From Antedon mediterranea (Eukaryota; Echinodermata; Crinoidea; Comatulida; Antedonidae), in assembly GCF_964355755.1 (NCBI RefSeq), contig NC_092673.1, forward strand, positions 20,529,001 to 20,589,000: 60,000 nt of DNA, in the 5' to 3' direction. The notes under the pieces are model-generated. The model was not told where the DNA came from and did no database searches. It worked only from the letters and a program-made list of their open reading frames with translations. Below are positions 14,301-25,639 of the stretch, piece by piece. Position 1 is the stretch's first letter. Each line of letters opens with the position of its first letter. The position numbers were made by a program, and so were the translations under genes.

Positions 14301-17300
14301 CCCAAACCTTAAAGATGTATTGTCTCTCTGAAAAAATAATTCTTAAAACATGTTTTGTTGAATATGCCATTTTAATGTCATAGTTATCCACTGACCAACA
14401 ATTGGATCGATAAAAAACCTACATGGAAATATGTAATTTAAGCTAAAAATTGTTCAATTGGCTGCCAATGGGATTTGATTGAATATATCCGTTTATTTTG
14501 TCTCTTTTTTAATTTAAGTGAAAACAATTTGTTTTAGCTTTTTTTCTACGGAAGTAATATTAAGTTGATTAAAACTACAAAATCGCCTATTCAAGTCTTC
14601 ATTTGTCGTGTTTTTGGGGACAATACATCTGTAATGGACATTCAAGTCTTCATTTGTCATGTTTTTGGGGACAATACATCTGTAATGGACATTCAAGTCT
14701 TCATTTGTCATGTTTTTGGGGACAATACATCTGTAATGGACATTCAAGTCTTCATTTGTCATGTTTTTAGGGACAATACATCTGTAATGGACATTCACGA
14801 TATTCTTCATAATAAGATTCAATATGTAGCATACCATAGTATTAAAATAATTATTTTATTGCAGCATTGTAATTTATTCATAAATACAGTATAAACTTCG
14901 AACTAAATACTTTATACAATATAATAATGATTTGTAATTTAAATAATTATTCTTTAAATTGCAAATTAAACAATTATTTGTAGAAAATATGTAACATTTG
15001 TGAATCAATTTCAAAATCCAAGGCAATTTGTTAAAGCACGTGTTATTTCAGAAATCGTGTAGACAGATTGGAATGTGAATACGATACTCATTGATTAAGA
15101 ATACACTATCGCATTTCAATTGCCATTGATCCAAAAGACAGAATTCAAATGTAGAGGCTTTTAACATGTCAATTTTACCATCAATTAGACACGGTATGTA
15201 ACGCGCACGTGCAGAAAGACGCGTCGTTATTGTGCGTCAGCCCTTATTTAAGCATGTTTTCCAACCGACGTTGAATTGCGGAGAGTTGCGTTGAATTGAC
15301 CGATTCAACGATTTTACACAAAATGGGGGTAAACATAGAAATCATTAAAATCTGCAATCGTTGACATTGAAGCGAGTTCAACTTTATCCACCAACCAAAA
15401 ATGGTTTAAAAATTACGTCATAAAACAAAATACGTACGCGCTGATTCTTGTGCGACTAGTGAAATTCGCGTACTTATAGAAAGCCAGCAGCATTGTATGT
15501 CTCTGCGGCGTCACTGGTAAAAATATTAAAGATTATAGATTATCTTTTTTTTGTGTATTCACAAGAGTTGGATGCGCTTGTTTTATTTCATATTTTTACG
15601 ATTTTTGTATATATTTCAACAAATGTAAGGGAGTGCTGCAATTACTATTATAACGATATACTGTACATATACTTTTATATCGATCGTTTTAGTGTAGATG
15701 TTCTTCCAACAGTAAACACAATGTAATAACACTAATGCATGCCCACTTTTTCTGATAAAAATTATTCTACTTAATTATGCCTTTTTAGAAAAAAAAAATA
15801 CAATTTATTAATGTTTTTACTATTTAAGTTGAAGCCATATATATGGTACAATACCAAACCACTGACAATTAAACTCTTTTCGCTGTCCATTGTTTGTCAC
15901 TGTCATTGTGTCTCGCTTTTATACCCAAGTTCTAGGTTTCTGATTGGTTCGAAGTTCACAGCACACACTGCACATAGACCTACTTTTACCCAAGGAAGAC
16001 TGAGACCACTCACTCTTCACTTTGCATACCTAAAATTTCTTTTTAATTAATAGATAGCGACAATCTAAATCCTTGTCTACACTATCAGACTCTGACAAAA
16101 AATGTGATGTGCCCGTATATGGAATTGATGATATCATTTTCACTACCATATTTGGGCACATCACACTTTTTTGTCACTAGTTTGATAGTGTAGATAGAGC
16201 CTAGTGTTATTTGTTTTAACAGCGCTAACCAAGCAGATCAGCATTTCATGAAAGATGAACTAGCCAAGATCTACTACGATGGTAAAGTAATGTGGGGAGC
16301 GCCTATCATCTTCAAAGGATATTGTCTTGTTCAAGTTAAATACTTTCCATTCGATAAGCAAGAATGCAAGATGAAATTTGGCCCATGGCAACACAGTGGG
16401 CACGAGTTAGTTATCAACGGTACTGGTAAGGGGAATAAACGACATTTTAATGATAAAATCTTGTCTCACTAGATCATTGATTACAATTGTTACTAAAATG
16501 GAAAACCTGTTGGTAATAAATGCTCTTATCACTCGCAGGAGAATAAGAATCACCTTAGATCCTGCGCACGACAACTTAGTGTAGTAATTCTGGAATAAAA
16601 ATAGACACAGAACCAAAATTGATATATTGTAAACGTTACAATCGATTGAATCCGAAAATCCTTTCCTACGAATATTTATTCTCATTTAGTATCCGAACTG
16701 ACAGGTTTAATTCTTGCGTCATCGGGGGCATACATTTTAGAGTGGTTCACGTCTTTCAGAGAACCGATTAAGCAGAGTCGTTTGTAATTAACTATCTATA
16801 CGATTTCCTCAAAGAATACTTTAAAAATGAATCTGCTTTTATTAATATTGGCGCCATAATTTAAATTATCGCCGACTACTCTAAGGTCATTTCATTTAAA
16901 GTTACCGAATATTTTCTAAGTATTATTTGAATGTTTATTATTTCAAAAACACACCTTTTTAAATACTATTTGTGCCATATTTAGGCAATGCTTTCCAAAG
17001 CCCTGTCTTCAATATCAAACCGTATGTGACAACAAAATGTGATGTGCCCATATATGAACGCCATTACAAAACGTTTTCCTTAAACTAATATAGTCATTCT
17101 AAATTGGCTAGATGGAAATATATCGATCTTTTTCTCCTATCATTAAAGTCAAGTTTTATTCGTTTAATTACAGAGCAATACTACACTATATCACAATATT
17201 GGAAAGGCATAAAACTTCGGCATGCGCGCGCGTCCAAACTATATCGCATTTTACATTCTTTTCCACCTATTGTTCCTTAAAGATGTATTGATCCTCCAAA

Positions 17301-19649
17301 AAATAAAAAATGAAAATTAATAAAATGAGATTTTGAATAGGCCATTTTTGTGGTTTTAATAAAGTTAATCACTTCTGCAGAAAAAAATATGGAGGTGAAC
17401 AATGTTTTCACTTAAATTCAATCAAAAACTATTCTGGTATCCACTATAATATTCTTTGCTTTAAATTATAGTTTTTTTCAGGTAAATAATATAGTGCTTT
17501 TGATTCAATTTGTGGTCAAATTAAATATTTTGGAACATGGCATATTCAACCACAACAAAATCTTTTTTCAATATATCTTTAAACTAATTTTTCACAAATA
17601 AAAAAGAATCGACGAATACAGTAACAATTAATTGAAACAATACAGTAGTAATTAAATAGCAGTAATTAATATTGTCCATTTGTTTTTTTAGGATATGCCG
17701 ATGTGTTCGTAAGCAACGGTGAATGGGATATGTATGGTTTGGAGTCCAAAAATAACGCTGAATATTATCCCGATGACCCTGGTGTACCCTTCACAGACGT
17801 AACATTTACCATTCTTTTCCAGCGCAGGTCTTTATATTACGTATTTCACTTAATAACACCATGCTTCCTCATTGCTATCATGGCTGCTTTGGCCTTTCTT
17901 TTACCTCCTGAATCACAGGGAAAAGTCAATATGGGAGTGACATTTTTATTGTCAATGACTGTGTTTTTGATGGTCGTCGCAGACGCTGTACCGCACACAA
18001 ATGAAGTCCCTATTATTGGTAAGAACATAACATTTTCTTCTAAACTTGAATACAATAATACAAAACAACGATCATGTGTGTTGTGATATTAGGTTATTCT
18101 TATATCTACGGTGACGCTAATGTTGTTCACTGTTAAATCCATCTCCAGTATCGTTTGCAATATAAAATATTCAATTGCAGAATACTATCTATGAGTCCGC
18201 CTTAAACTAGATATAAGCATTACATTAAATTGTAACTGATATCTATCAAGTCTATATGTAAAGTTTCATTTTGATCTGTTTCTTTCTATCTTTATTGATT
18301 GAAATACATGATGATATGATTCCAAGTTTACTTCATCCTATTTTCTTAACATCCATCACGTCTGAAATTGTCACTAGTAAACTAATTAGTACAGATTGGT
18401 TCCCAATAGGACTCAATGTTGACCAATCACAAGTGACAGTTGGAATAATCCATCGCGTTTGATTGGTCAATTCGCTTACGTTGCGGCATACGTCATTGCG
18501 TTGCGTCCTAAAGCTTGGTTCCCACTAGAACGTAACGCAAGGACGTAAACGCAACGCAATCGTTTTAACCAATGACAAGCGAAGTTATAGACAGTTATCA
18601 ATCACAAGCGAATAAGCCATCGCTTGTGATTGGTCAATTCACTTGCGTTGCGTTACGTCCTTGCGTTGCGTCGCTAGTGGGAACCACGCTTTATGGGAAC
18701 CAAACCTAATATTAGGATGAGGTAGCCTACACCACGTGTTTCCCAAAGGAAATAAAGTGAGAATGTCTCAACGGTTCGGTCTCTGGAGAAGAAACACATG
18801 GTGTGGTGTATGTGTTATTGTTTGTTTTGTAAAATCCGAAATAAATTGAATTGAATTGAACCTAACTTTACTAGTGTAAATTAAGTTTACGTGTGTTATC
18901 AAATAATGTTATATTCATATTCATATTCATTTATTATCCAGAAGCGATGTTTTGGAATAATAATTAATAATATTAAAACGTGCGGAACGTCTTCATCATT
19001 ATTTTTTAATTACACTGACAAATAAATATGTGATAAATCATACCATAACCTTTTCCATTTTGTTACAGGTCAATATTTTGCCATCACAATGATTCTAGTC
19101 TCGTTGTCGTTGTTAATGAATGTAGCGGTTGCTAGTTTATACTACAGAGGGAATGAAGGAAGACTTTTACCAGCCTGGGCAAAAGCGATTACTAGTAAAA
19201 GAGTTTTGCGAATTTTGAGGATTCGAACCAAACATTTACAATTAAATGATTCTTCAAATAATTGTGGAAGGTTCTATATGATGACAAGTCGAAGTAACAA
19301 AGACCGGAATGGCTTTATGAAAAAGAAAGCAAGGTACAATGAAATGCATATGACACCGTTAGTTACACCCCCATCATATGAGGGCGTACATCAAGGAGAT
19401 TCGGTTGTACATGCGTCACAATCATCAGATGAAGTCCGACTCATGTCAGATATGCTCAAAGAACTTCACGTCATCAAAGAACTACTCAAAAATAAACCCG
19501 GAAAAGAAGACCAGACCAGCGATGTTAAAAAGTGTATAAAAAACGAATGGTTATTGCTTTCTCGAGTATTAGACAGAATCTTCTTGTTTGCATACGTCAT
19601 TGGAAATCTGTTAGCTCTTTTCTTATTACTTGTTGGTATTTACAACTAA
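5315..19649 (+). CDS. Nicotinic acetylcholine receptor-like Cys-loop channel subunit (subunit 1)
   Basis: Plasma-membrane pentameric ligand-gated channel subunit. Exons: about 5315-5500, 6612-6656, 11672-11781, 16223-16425, 17692-18018, 19069-19649. All junctions have AG/GT sites and agreeing phases, giving 484 codons including stop. Visible: N-terminal helix motif NDLLDDKYDTRVRPV; the 45 nt exon DERKQTLTSSTWLTM; IWLPDIYFYES (loop A region); a Cys-loop with 13 residues between cysteines (YCLVQVKYFPFDKQEC); M1 about residues 229-252, M2 259-280, M3 291-313, M4 455-478, with a roughly 140-residue cytoplasmic loop. Loop C (NAEYYPDDPG) has no adjacent cysteines, so it is not a classical alpha subunit. 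The 45 and 110 nt exons match the exon lengths of vertebrate neuronal subunits. The signal-peptide start is uncertain: the first exon may begin at 5315 (TTTTACAAG acceptor) or 5358 (TTTCAG acceptor, phase 1), so an upstream exon is missing here. Confidence 0.92.
5706..5902. mobile_element. Foldback MITE with TTAA ends
   Basis: TTAAGGGCCTTTCACACCTG and its exact complement CAGGTGTGAAAGGCCCTTAA bound a 197 bp element. Inner arms CGGTTCCGGTCCGGCGA / TCGCCGGACCGGAACCG extend the hairpin. TTAA at both ends is the target preferred by piggyBac-type elements. It sits in the first subunit 1 intron. Confidence 0.92.
6101..6220. mobile_element. MITE, AAGCTTGGTTCCCACTAG family, internally divergent copy
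   Basis: The ends TAAAGCTTGGTTCCCACTAG and ATGGGAACCGAGCTTAA are inverted and flank paired GACCAATCACAA / TTGTGATTGGCC arms. Confidence 0.85.
6808..7154. mobile_element. Nested pair of MITEs (AAGCTTGGTTCCCACTAG family)
   Basis: An outer copy in reverse orientation (6808-6888 plus 7071-7154) is interrupted by a full inner copy (about 6889-7070). Removing the inner copy restores the family consensus GATTGCTAACTGTCTATAAC, which shows an insertion at a TA or TAA. Confidence 0.88.
7322..7600 (-). mobile_element. tRNA-derived SINE, full-length copy
   Basis: On the minus strand it starts AGGGCGTGTGGCGCAGTGTG, an A-box-like promoter half, followed by GAGGTTCGAATCCAACTCG (B box). The body is GGGAGTATGTTTTCATACG...TGGTAATAATG and the 3' tail GCGCTATATAAGAATGAA. 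The body and tail match the truncated copy at 59678-59804, which confirms a family. It is not a functional tRNA: no cloverleaf closes. Confidence 0.85.
8483..8580. mobile_element. MITE half-copy, same family
   Basis: Only the right half is clear: ATGATGACATCATATCACTA, then TTTTTTGTCACATAAAGGTTGATAGT and GTAGATAGAGCTTAG. A left half copy of the same family is at about 16995-17060. Confidence 0.7.
9191..9374. mobile_element. MITE, AAGCTTGGTTCCCACTAG family, near-consensus copy
   Basis: A 184 bp element with inverted ends TTAAGCTTGGTTCCCACTAG and CTAGTGGGAACCACGCTTTA. The inner arms are ACGCAACGCAAGCG and TTGCGTTGCGTTACG. It is almost identical to 18509-18693. Confidence 0.93.
9503..9688. mobile_element. 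MITE, GCCAATTTACACAGACGAGCGGTAACGG family
   Basis: Inverted ends AGACCAGTTTACATAGACGA and CGCTCGTCTGTTTAAATTGG, with inner GAATCTAC...TCCTTATGAC blocks shared with 58874-59012 and 59272-59449. The open frame over it is an artefact of the repeat. Confidence 0.88.
10337..10496. repeat. Near-perfect 160 bp palindrome (foldback repeat)
   Basis: CAAATAATGAATGTTT at the left pairs with AAACATTCATTATTTG at the right. The inner arms GGTGAATGATGAAAGGTTATATCAAC and complement pair almost without mismatch around a GAGGCAAAGCCGA loop. It could be a MITE or a recent inverted duplication. Confidence 0.93.
10583..10622. repeat. Dispersed 40 bp repeat, copy 1
   Basis: TTGCACGCCATGTGACCCAC and the next 20 bp match, inverted, the stretch at 25192-25231 with about three mismatches. 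Confidence 0.8.
10887..10977. mobile_element. MITE, same family, short copy
   Basis: AAAGCTCTGTCTACATTATC to GATAATATAGATAGAGCTTT, with only about 50 bp between the inverted ends. It looks like an internally deleted copy. Confidence 0.85.
14313..14793. mobile_element. MITE, TTAAAGATGTATTG family, with tandemly amplified terminus
   Basis: The left end TTAAAGATGTATTGTCTCTC is at 14313 and the first right end GGGGACAATACATCTGTAA near 14618. The last 51 bp of the element is then repeated, four copies in all between 14590 and 14793. The overlapping open frames on both strands come only from this 51 bp (17-codon) period. Confidence 0.85.
14590..14793. repeat. 51 bp tandem repeat, four copies
   Basis: Unit starting TTCAAGTCTTCATTTGTC and ending TACATCTGTAATGGACA, at 14590, 14641, 14692 and 14743. 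Only one or two substitutions per copy. Confidence 0.97.
16069..16203. mobile_element. MITE, same family, directly before a receptor exon
   Basis: It runs from CCTTGTCTACACTATCAGAC to TTGATAGTGTAGATAGAGCC. It ends about 20 bp before the 3' splice site of exon 16223-16425 of subunit 1. Confidence 0.87.
16995..17060. mobile_element. MITE half-copy, same family (left half)
   Basis: AAAGCCCTGTCTTCAATATC, then CAACAAAATGTGATGTGCCC and ATATATGAACGCC match the left half of the AAGCTCTGTCTACACTATC family. It lies in the subunit 1 intron before exon 17692. Confidence 0.65.
17278..17583. mobile_element. MITE, TTAAAGATGTATTG family, in the subunit 1 intron before exon 17692
   Basis: Ends TTAAAGATGTATTGATCCTC and CAATATATCTTTAA, with internal TTGAATAGGCCATTTTTGTG shared with 23008-23365. 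Confidence 0.82.
17692..18018 (+). CDS. Subunit 1 exon encoding loop C, M1, M2 and start of M3 linker
   Basis: This 327 nt exon is flanked by a TTTTTTTAG acceptor and a GTAAGA donor and has the same length as its counterpart in the second subunit (49647-49973). It carries SNGEWDMYG, the loop C segment, M1 (LYYVFHLITPCFL), and pore helix M2 starting K0'-V-N-M-G-V-T-F-L-L. Position -1' is glycine (17919-17921) where cation-selective family members have glutamate, and 2' is asparagine (17928-17930). It ends at PIIG, split G|GT with the next exon. Confidence 0.93.
18391..18708. mobile_element. Nested MITEs in the last intron of subunit 1
   Basis: An older copy (GATTGGTTCCCAATAGG ... TGGGAACCAAACC) is split by a near-consensus copy at 18509-18693. 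The junctions GCGTCCTA and TATGGGAACC suggest a TA duplication. Confidence 0.87.
19069..19649 (+). CDS. Subunit 1 last exon: M3, cytoplasmic loop, M4
   Basis: The acceptor TGTTACAG precedes GQYFAITMILVSLSLL (M3). A basic and polar cytoplasmic loop follows, with an amphipathic MA-like segment (SDEVRLMSDMLKELHVIKEL). Then comes M4 (SRVLDRIFLFAYVIGNLLALFLL) and a TAA stop 7 codons later. The VLDR.FLF motif just before and in M4 is shared with subunit 2 (VLDRVFLFCYLIG) and is typical of nicotinic subunits. Confidence 0.93.
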
Positions 19650-20906
19650 ACTGTCAATATAAATCGCTACTATTTGAATGATAGTGTTACAAATCAATAT
19701 TATTGCGTTAAGACAGACGTGTGATAAACGCGTTTAAAATTAGCGCTCACCGTTATCAGGGTCGAATAACCGTGTCAGCTGAGTGAAGTCAAAAGTACAA
19801 CTTGCAAGCGATGGAACTCGCTTTCTGTAAGTCAGCCAGTTCATTTATTCAACTAGAATGTGTGAACAATTTATGGATTTACATTGTGCGTATAATACAA
19901 TTGTGTGTAATTTATCTATAAAACCATCGGGACTTCTGTCTTGAAAACTGACAAAACGTCTGTTTTATTACAGTACCTGTTGTAAGAAACATGGCACAGG
20001 TAAAACAAATGAGATATTACTGTTGAATGCAATTTAATTGTTTTATACGAAGAAAAAAACAAGATATTATACCGCAACCTGATATATATCTATACACAAT
20101 TGGCAGCATGCTATAGAAAATAGCAATATACGTTTGTGTGTGTTAAATAATAGCAATATGATGTTGGTTAAGTTTTTCTTTGCGATGCAACTCGAATTAC
20201 ATCGATTTCAACCTACAAAACTACACTACACTTAATACAGGAAGGGGAAAATGGCAATATCATCAATGTGGTCATGTTACAAGAGTAGTCAAAACAATAT
20301 AGATTATTTGATAAAAATCCTAGAAAGTAGGAAACCTTTTGTTATTTTTCCCCTGACTGACTAAAAAGAGTTTGATTTTAACTCGGCGCACGCCTATAAG
20401 CCCATCGATCGCTGTGATAACGTCTGTGGCTCATACGACTATGTGGAATCACGACCAGTCTGGTTAATATTTATTCGTATTATTCTTACTTTTTGTGCAA
20501 GATATAATTATTGACCATGTTTGAATGACCTTATGTCAACTTCCTATACGAATCATTAGGGCAATTTACAAGCTGATATAATTTCGAATGTTTATGATGG
20601 GCAAACGTCTTTTTGCAATAAAGATGGATTGTAACTATGAACAAAACTAATGCGCGTTAAACCAAGACCTTACTCTCGTTAAGGTAAATCGGGTTAGACC
20701 GCTTGGCATTGAATAATCGCATTTTACTGAAATACAGTTGTTACATCATAGTTTATGTTTTAATACTACAGATTACAGATAACATTTTTTTAAACACACT
20801 TTAATGTTTGCAGAGCGCAGCACATTTCTTCTATAAAACAAACTGAATTTGCTTACATTGAAAAATAGCTGGACAAATATTAATTTTGGTATGTTTGGAA
20901 AACAAT

Positions 20907-21115
20907 TAAAGCCTGTTTTCCTGTCGACGTTATTCGACGCTATCGTCGTTGATCGTTAACAGTTCAACGACGATCTTTTGAAAACGATCAAGTTGAAATG
21001 ATAACGATAGCGAGTAGGCCTACCTTTTCCTGTAAAACATTTCAATGTTTACGTAGAAGATCGATTATTGTTAACGATAGCGTCGAATAACGTCAACAAG
21101 AGAAAACAGGCTTTA
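20907..21115. mobile_element. MITE, TTAAAGCCTGTTTTCCTGTCGACG family, copy 1
   Basis: Inverted ends TTAAAGCCTGTTTTCCTGTC and AGAGAAAACAGGCTTTAA, plus a second internal hairpin around TCGTCGTTGATCGTTAACAG / TTCAACGACGATC. Confidence 0.9.
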
Positions 21116-21140
21116 ATCTAGTCAACTGGAATTACTTTTA

Positions 21141-21299
21141 TAGTAGCAGCAGCGACGTTTCACGACCTATCCAGGTCGATCATCATCATCATTATCATCA
21201 TCATCATCATCATTATCATCATCATCATCATAATCGTCTTATCATCATCATCATCATCATCGGCGATTGACCTGGATCGTGAAACGTCGCTACTGCTAA
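21141..21299. repeat. (CAT)n microsatellite inside an inverted repeat
   Basis: The arms AGCAGCGACGTTTCACGACC and GATCGTGAAACGTCGCTACT are inverted and enclose about 80 bp of CAT/CATTAT repeats (21179-21263). The microsatellite fills the loop of the hairpin. Confidence 0.88.
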
Positions 21300-22126
21300 T
21301 ATACAAGCAAGTATACATCTCCTACCAGATTTAGTTGTTTTCCAAACATACCTGGATGAATGACAATATCCACACTCGTGTAATTTTTATATCCTTAATT
21401 ACAGTACTTTTTCCTTATCGTCTTCACTATTTCTCGTGTATTTTAAATAAGTTATCACAAAATTCATCGCTATTATCCTGTCATTACCACATATCAAATC
21501 ATCACCAACTTCGTCACCATTATCTAATGTGTACAACATTTACTTAGATCTGACAAAGAAAGATAATAGATACACATAATTTAAAAAAATCATTCTCCAA
21601 ACTTTACTGGAATAATTCTATCTATTTTTAAATAGACTTATGGTACATAAAAGTAGCATAAGTCTATTTCATAAGAAAGTATATACTGTACTGCATGTAC
21701 ACAAATACATAATAAACTGATATACCTTACATACATATATATCACTAACATTATTATGCATGAACAATACCATTCACTACCTGGCCAAGAGCAGCAATCA
21801 TCATCATCATTACCATCATTACTGTCATCATTTTCCACATGTTCTTCAACATAGCACAATCGTCATTGCATTCTTTAACGCATGAATCATAGTCTTACTA
21901 CATCATCTGGCATCATCTGCTCCAGATTTCCAAAACCATCATCATTCACCAAATACTTCAACATACATTATTATATTTTAGAAAAATAAAAATAAATTTA
22001 TAATTCAATAATCACTCAAAAACAATTACATTGATGTAATATTTAATATAATAACAACAATCTGCTCATTAGTATTTTAGTATTTTTCATTAGTTGGACA
22101 ACCGACGAAATGATCAAGCCCATCAT

Positions 22127-22295
22127 ATAAAGCTCTGTCTTCACTATCAAACTAGTTTGATAACAACGTGTGTTGTGCCCAAATATGGCAGTGATATGCT
22201 TAAATATGGTAGTGATATGACATCATCATGTCCATATATCGGCATATCACATTTGTTTTTGTCACATAAAGTTTGATAGTGTAGACAAAGCTTTA
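22127..22295. mobile_element. MITE, same family as 57383-57549
   Basis: The left end AAAGCTCTGTCTTCACTATC and right end GATAGTGTAGACAAAGCTTT are inverted, with paired GTGCCCAAATATGG / CCATATATCGGC arms and no coding capacity. Confidence 0.9.
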
Positions 22296-23007
22296 AACAT
22301 GAATCACTCCAAACGTACCCAATGTACTGAGTACTGAATACTGAAATGCTTTATTTGTCCATCATCATCATAAAATAACAACAGAAATTCTTCTTGAAGA
22401 TTGACAATTATTAGTAAAATAATAAATAGATATACAATATAATATATTATGTACACACACATAATTGCACAAAAAAAATATAAGTTATGAAACACGGTGT
22501 AAAAATGATACGTTTACAGAATGTTATACAGATGCCGTCGATTGATATGCATGCCTTCGGGTAAATATTGATTTTACACGGTTCTTCAGCATGTTTATTG
22601 ATAACTTTAAAAACACGAAGAAAATAAAGTGTTTAAATTCATTATATTTTATTGGAAACCGTGTTTGTCATGAAAAAAAAATAGAAGAACCGAATCCAAT
22701 CAATCGTTGCTACATAACGTGTTGGCTCTAATATACGTATTGTCTATTAATTTGCATTAAGTCGTGACGTTGTTATGGAACAGTTTCCCATTAATTTTAA
22801 CTTTTATTATGCAATAATTTCAAAAGTAGTTTTTTTCCGCAAGCTGTTCTTGGAACTGTACCTATAGTAAATATTTGGTAAATATTCACGTTGACATAAA
22901 ATGCTACCGTTTTATTTCAAAGCTACCTGTTGAGGTATAGCCTTCTTTAGCCACTGTGGAATCATTTCATGGACCTCTTAGTTTGATACAATTTTGGGAT
23001 CAGTGTT

Positions 23008-23365
23008 TCAAAGATGTATTGTCCCCCAAAAATATGAACAAATGAAGATTACTAAAATCAGAATTTGAATAGGCTATTTTAAAGTTTTAATACAGTTATT
23101 CATTTCTGTAGAAAAAAAAACCCAACAAAAATAATTATTTCATTTATAAAATGAAACAGTTAATTTAAACCAAAAACCATTGTCTGACAGGCAATTAAAA
23201 TATTTTTTGTTTAAATTACATTGTTTTCAGGTAAATAATTCTATATAGTCTAGTTTTTTTGGCCAAAGTGAATAACTCTTATGTGACATTAAAATGGCAT
23301 ATACAACAACAAATGTCAACTAATTTCAACAAAATTATGTTTCTGGGGAACAATATATCTTAATT
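23008..23365. mobile_element. MITE, TTAAAGATGTATTG family, intergenic copy
   Basis: AAAGATGTATTGTCCCCCAA at the left end, GGGGAACAATATATCTTAA at the right, and paired internal TTGAATAGGC / GGCATATACAAC blocks. Confidence 0.83.
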
Positions 23366-24467
23366 AAAATATTTACTTTTGTTTCGAAATGTAACAGTTT
23401 TTGGTGATTTGTAGTAGAAGATCTACAATCTTGTAATCTCGATGTAGGATTGCAGCTGGCTGTTATCATACATACATGTTTATTATAATACACAGAACTA
23501 CATAACCGGAATGAAGTTTTACCATTATTTATCGTATTAACATTTAGAGTTCAGAAGATGACCCATGCCGTTCGCAACTAAATCAATATCTTAAGTATGT
23601 TGTCAATTTCTATAAACTGTAAAAAAATGGTATTGTATTTCTCGTGTAAGTGATGTGTTTGATCTGAAGCTATTAGCAAGACGGATGATGTCACCATTGG
23701 TTTAGTAAAGAATTGACAAAGTGACAAACGCCTAAGGGGGAATGTATATTGCTCAATCATTATCGTATAATTTTGATTTATACGGAATCAGCGAACAAGT
23801 TAAGGCATTGCCATTGATTGATACGTATTTAGTTAGGATAACAAGCACTTCGAGTTCGAGGATAACATAATTTATAAATTATAGAAAATAAAAATAAATT
23901 GTTAACTTATTTTTCTGATTAATGAATCGTGATGTATATTAATGTACTAAGCCTATATAATTATGTTTCTGATAGACGTAAAGTATCATAATTCATTCTA
24001 ACATACACATTATCAAATGTATATTTAATAATGTATGACAGTGTATGTATTGTTTAATCACACAAAGTTCATTCTGTGTGCCTTTAGAGTTTTCCTTTTT
24101 TAGAAACCTGAGCATCTAAAATATGTGCAGATTCGATCGTCCAATCAGAGTGCAGAAAGTTTCGTCTGAAATGGTACAAAAATACATACCGGTAGACCAT
24201 GGAATCGAATCAGTTTGACGACGCGAGTACAACTTTAGATAGTTTTTAATTCTAATTTATTTAAAGAAAATATTTGATTATTATGAAATTGACCAGGCTA
24301 CTACAAAAAGTTTAGAGGCCACAACCATGCAGTCAATTTACTGCCAAACTGGGAATAAAAGGTATGTCTATAAAGCTATAGGTCTATGTTAAAATGATCC
24401 GTATGGGGGGCTTAGCTACATTGATGAAGGATACTTGGATTCCTTTGACCGATCGACCAAGTGATGG

Positions 24468-24680
24468 TAAAGCCTGTTTTCCTGTCGACGTTATTCGACG
24501 CTATCGTCGTTGATCATTAACAGGTCAACGACGATCGTTTTAAAACGATCAAGTTGAAATGATAACGATAGCGAGTACCTTTTCCTGTAAATCGTTAACA
24601 TTTCAATGTTTACGTAGAAGATCGCCGATTATTGTTATTAACGGTAGCGTCGACTGACGTCGACAGGAAAACAGGCTTTA
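24468..24680. mobile_element. MITE, TTAAAGCCTGTTTTCCTGTCGACG family, copy 2
   Basis: Nearly identical to 20907-21115 over its whole length, ending GTCGACAGGAAAACAGGCTTTA. Confidence 0.92.
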
Positions 24681-25191
24681 GTTAGTGCATTCTAATCACC
24701 ATACTCTGTATTTAAATGTATGATAGTGTATGCCTGTTTTGTCTTAGGCTACAGTAACTAAGTCAATATAGTAGTAGTTTAAGATATTATAAAGACTGTA
24801 TCACCGGAGTTCCCTCCAACAACTAATAAAGAATTTATGCAACGTGGTTTTAGTTGCCGTAAGTGTTTACAGTGTACATTTTAATGAAACATCAGTATTT
24901 ATCATTCTGCCTGGTTTCATCGGATCTCAAATATTTGTGTAGAATTATGATTGAGCTTGATATATAAAATCGATATACAAATTGTCAAATTATGAATTTT
25001 ACAAACACAGGTGATGAAACGCGTGCGGTAGGTCAAGACCGAGTAACGTCTCTTCCTAATTCTCGATATCTCGCTAAAATGCAATTATAATTTATCCCAA
25101 TTGGATATAAAAAAAACATTCCAATAGGCCTATTGTATAGTCTAATGTAAATGTGGGGGAATAACCTGCGTTAACGCCAAAATAAATTTCC

Positions 25192-25231
25192 GTCATTTCA
25201 TTGGACGATTGTGGGTCACATGGCGTGCAAT
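25192..25231. repeat. Dispersed 40 bp repeat, copy 2
   Basis: Inverted partner of 10583-10622 (GTGGGTCACATGGCGTGCAA). Probably a fragment of an unidentified element. Confidence 0.8.
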
Positions 25232-25639
25232 TTATAACATGGGTTCAAGGATGTACCAATCAGACGCGCTGAAATGAGTCACGTGGCGCTCTTTATTTTC
25301 AAAAAATCATAACAGCCCGTGTGTAAATCGTATTGCAGAATACCGATCGCGCTATAGGCTCACTGCAAGATTTACGAGTATAAACCAGGTCGTCTGCACC
25401 GCGGCCCCACTTTAAACCTGAAATATTTATTTCAAAAAACGCCGCTCGATTTTTTTGTAATCATTTCTTTCTTTAGATACACTGATTTATTATATCAATT
25501 ATTTTTGTTTAACAATCAGTAGTAAACATCTTGTGTAAATAAAAAAAAATAAAATCATAAACTAAACTACAGTAGGCCTATTTGTACATATTCCAGGGTA
25601 GGAGTAAACTCCCTAATGACTCGCGACTCGGCCCACACA

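Noticed and set aside
14514-14894. Overlapping open frames on both strands with a repeated 17-residue motif
   Set aside because: They arise from a 51 bp tandem repeat of a MITE end; 51 is divisible by three, so both strands stay open by chance.
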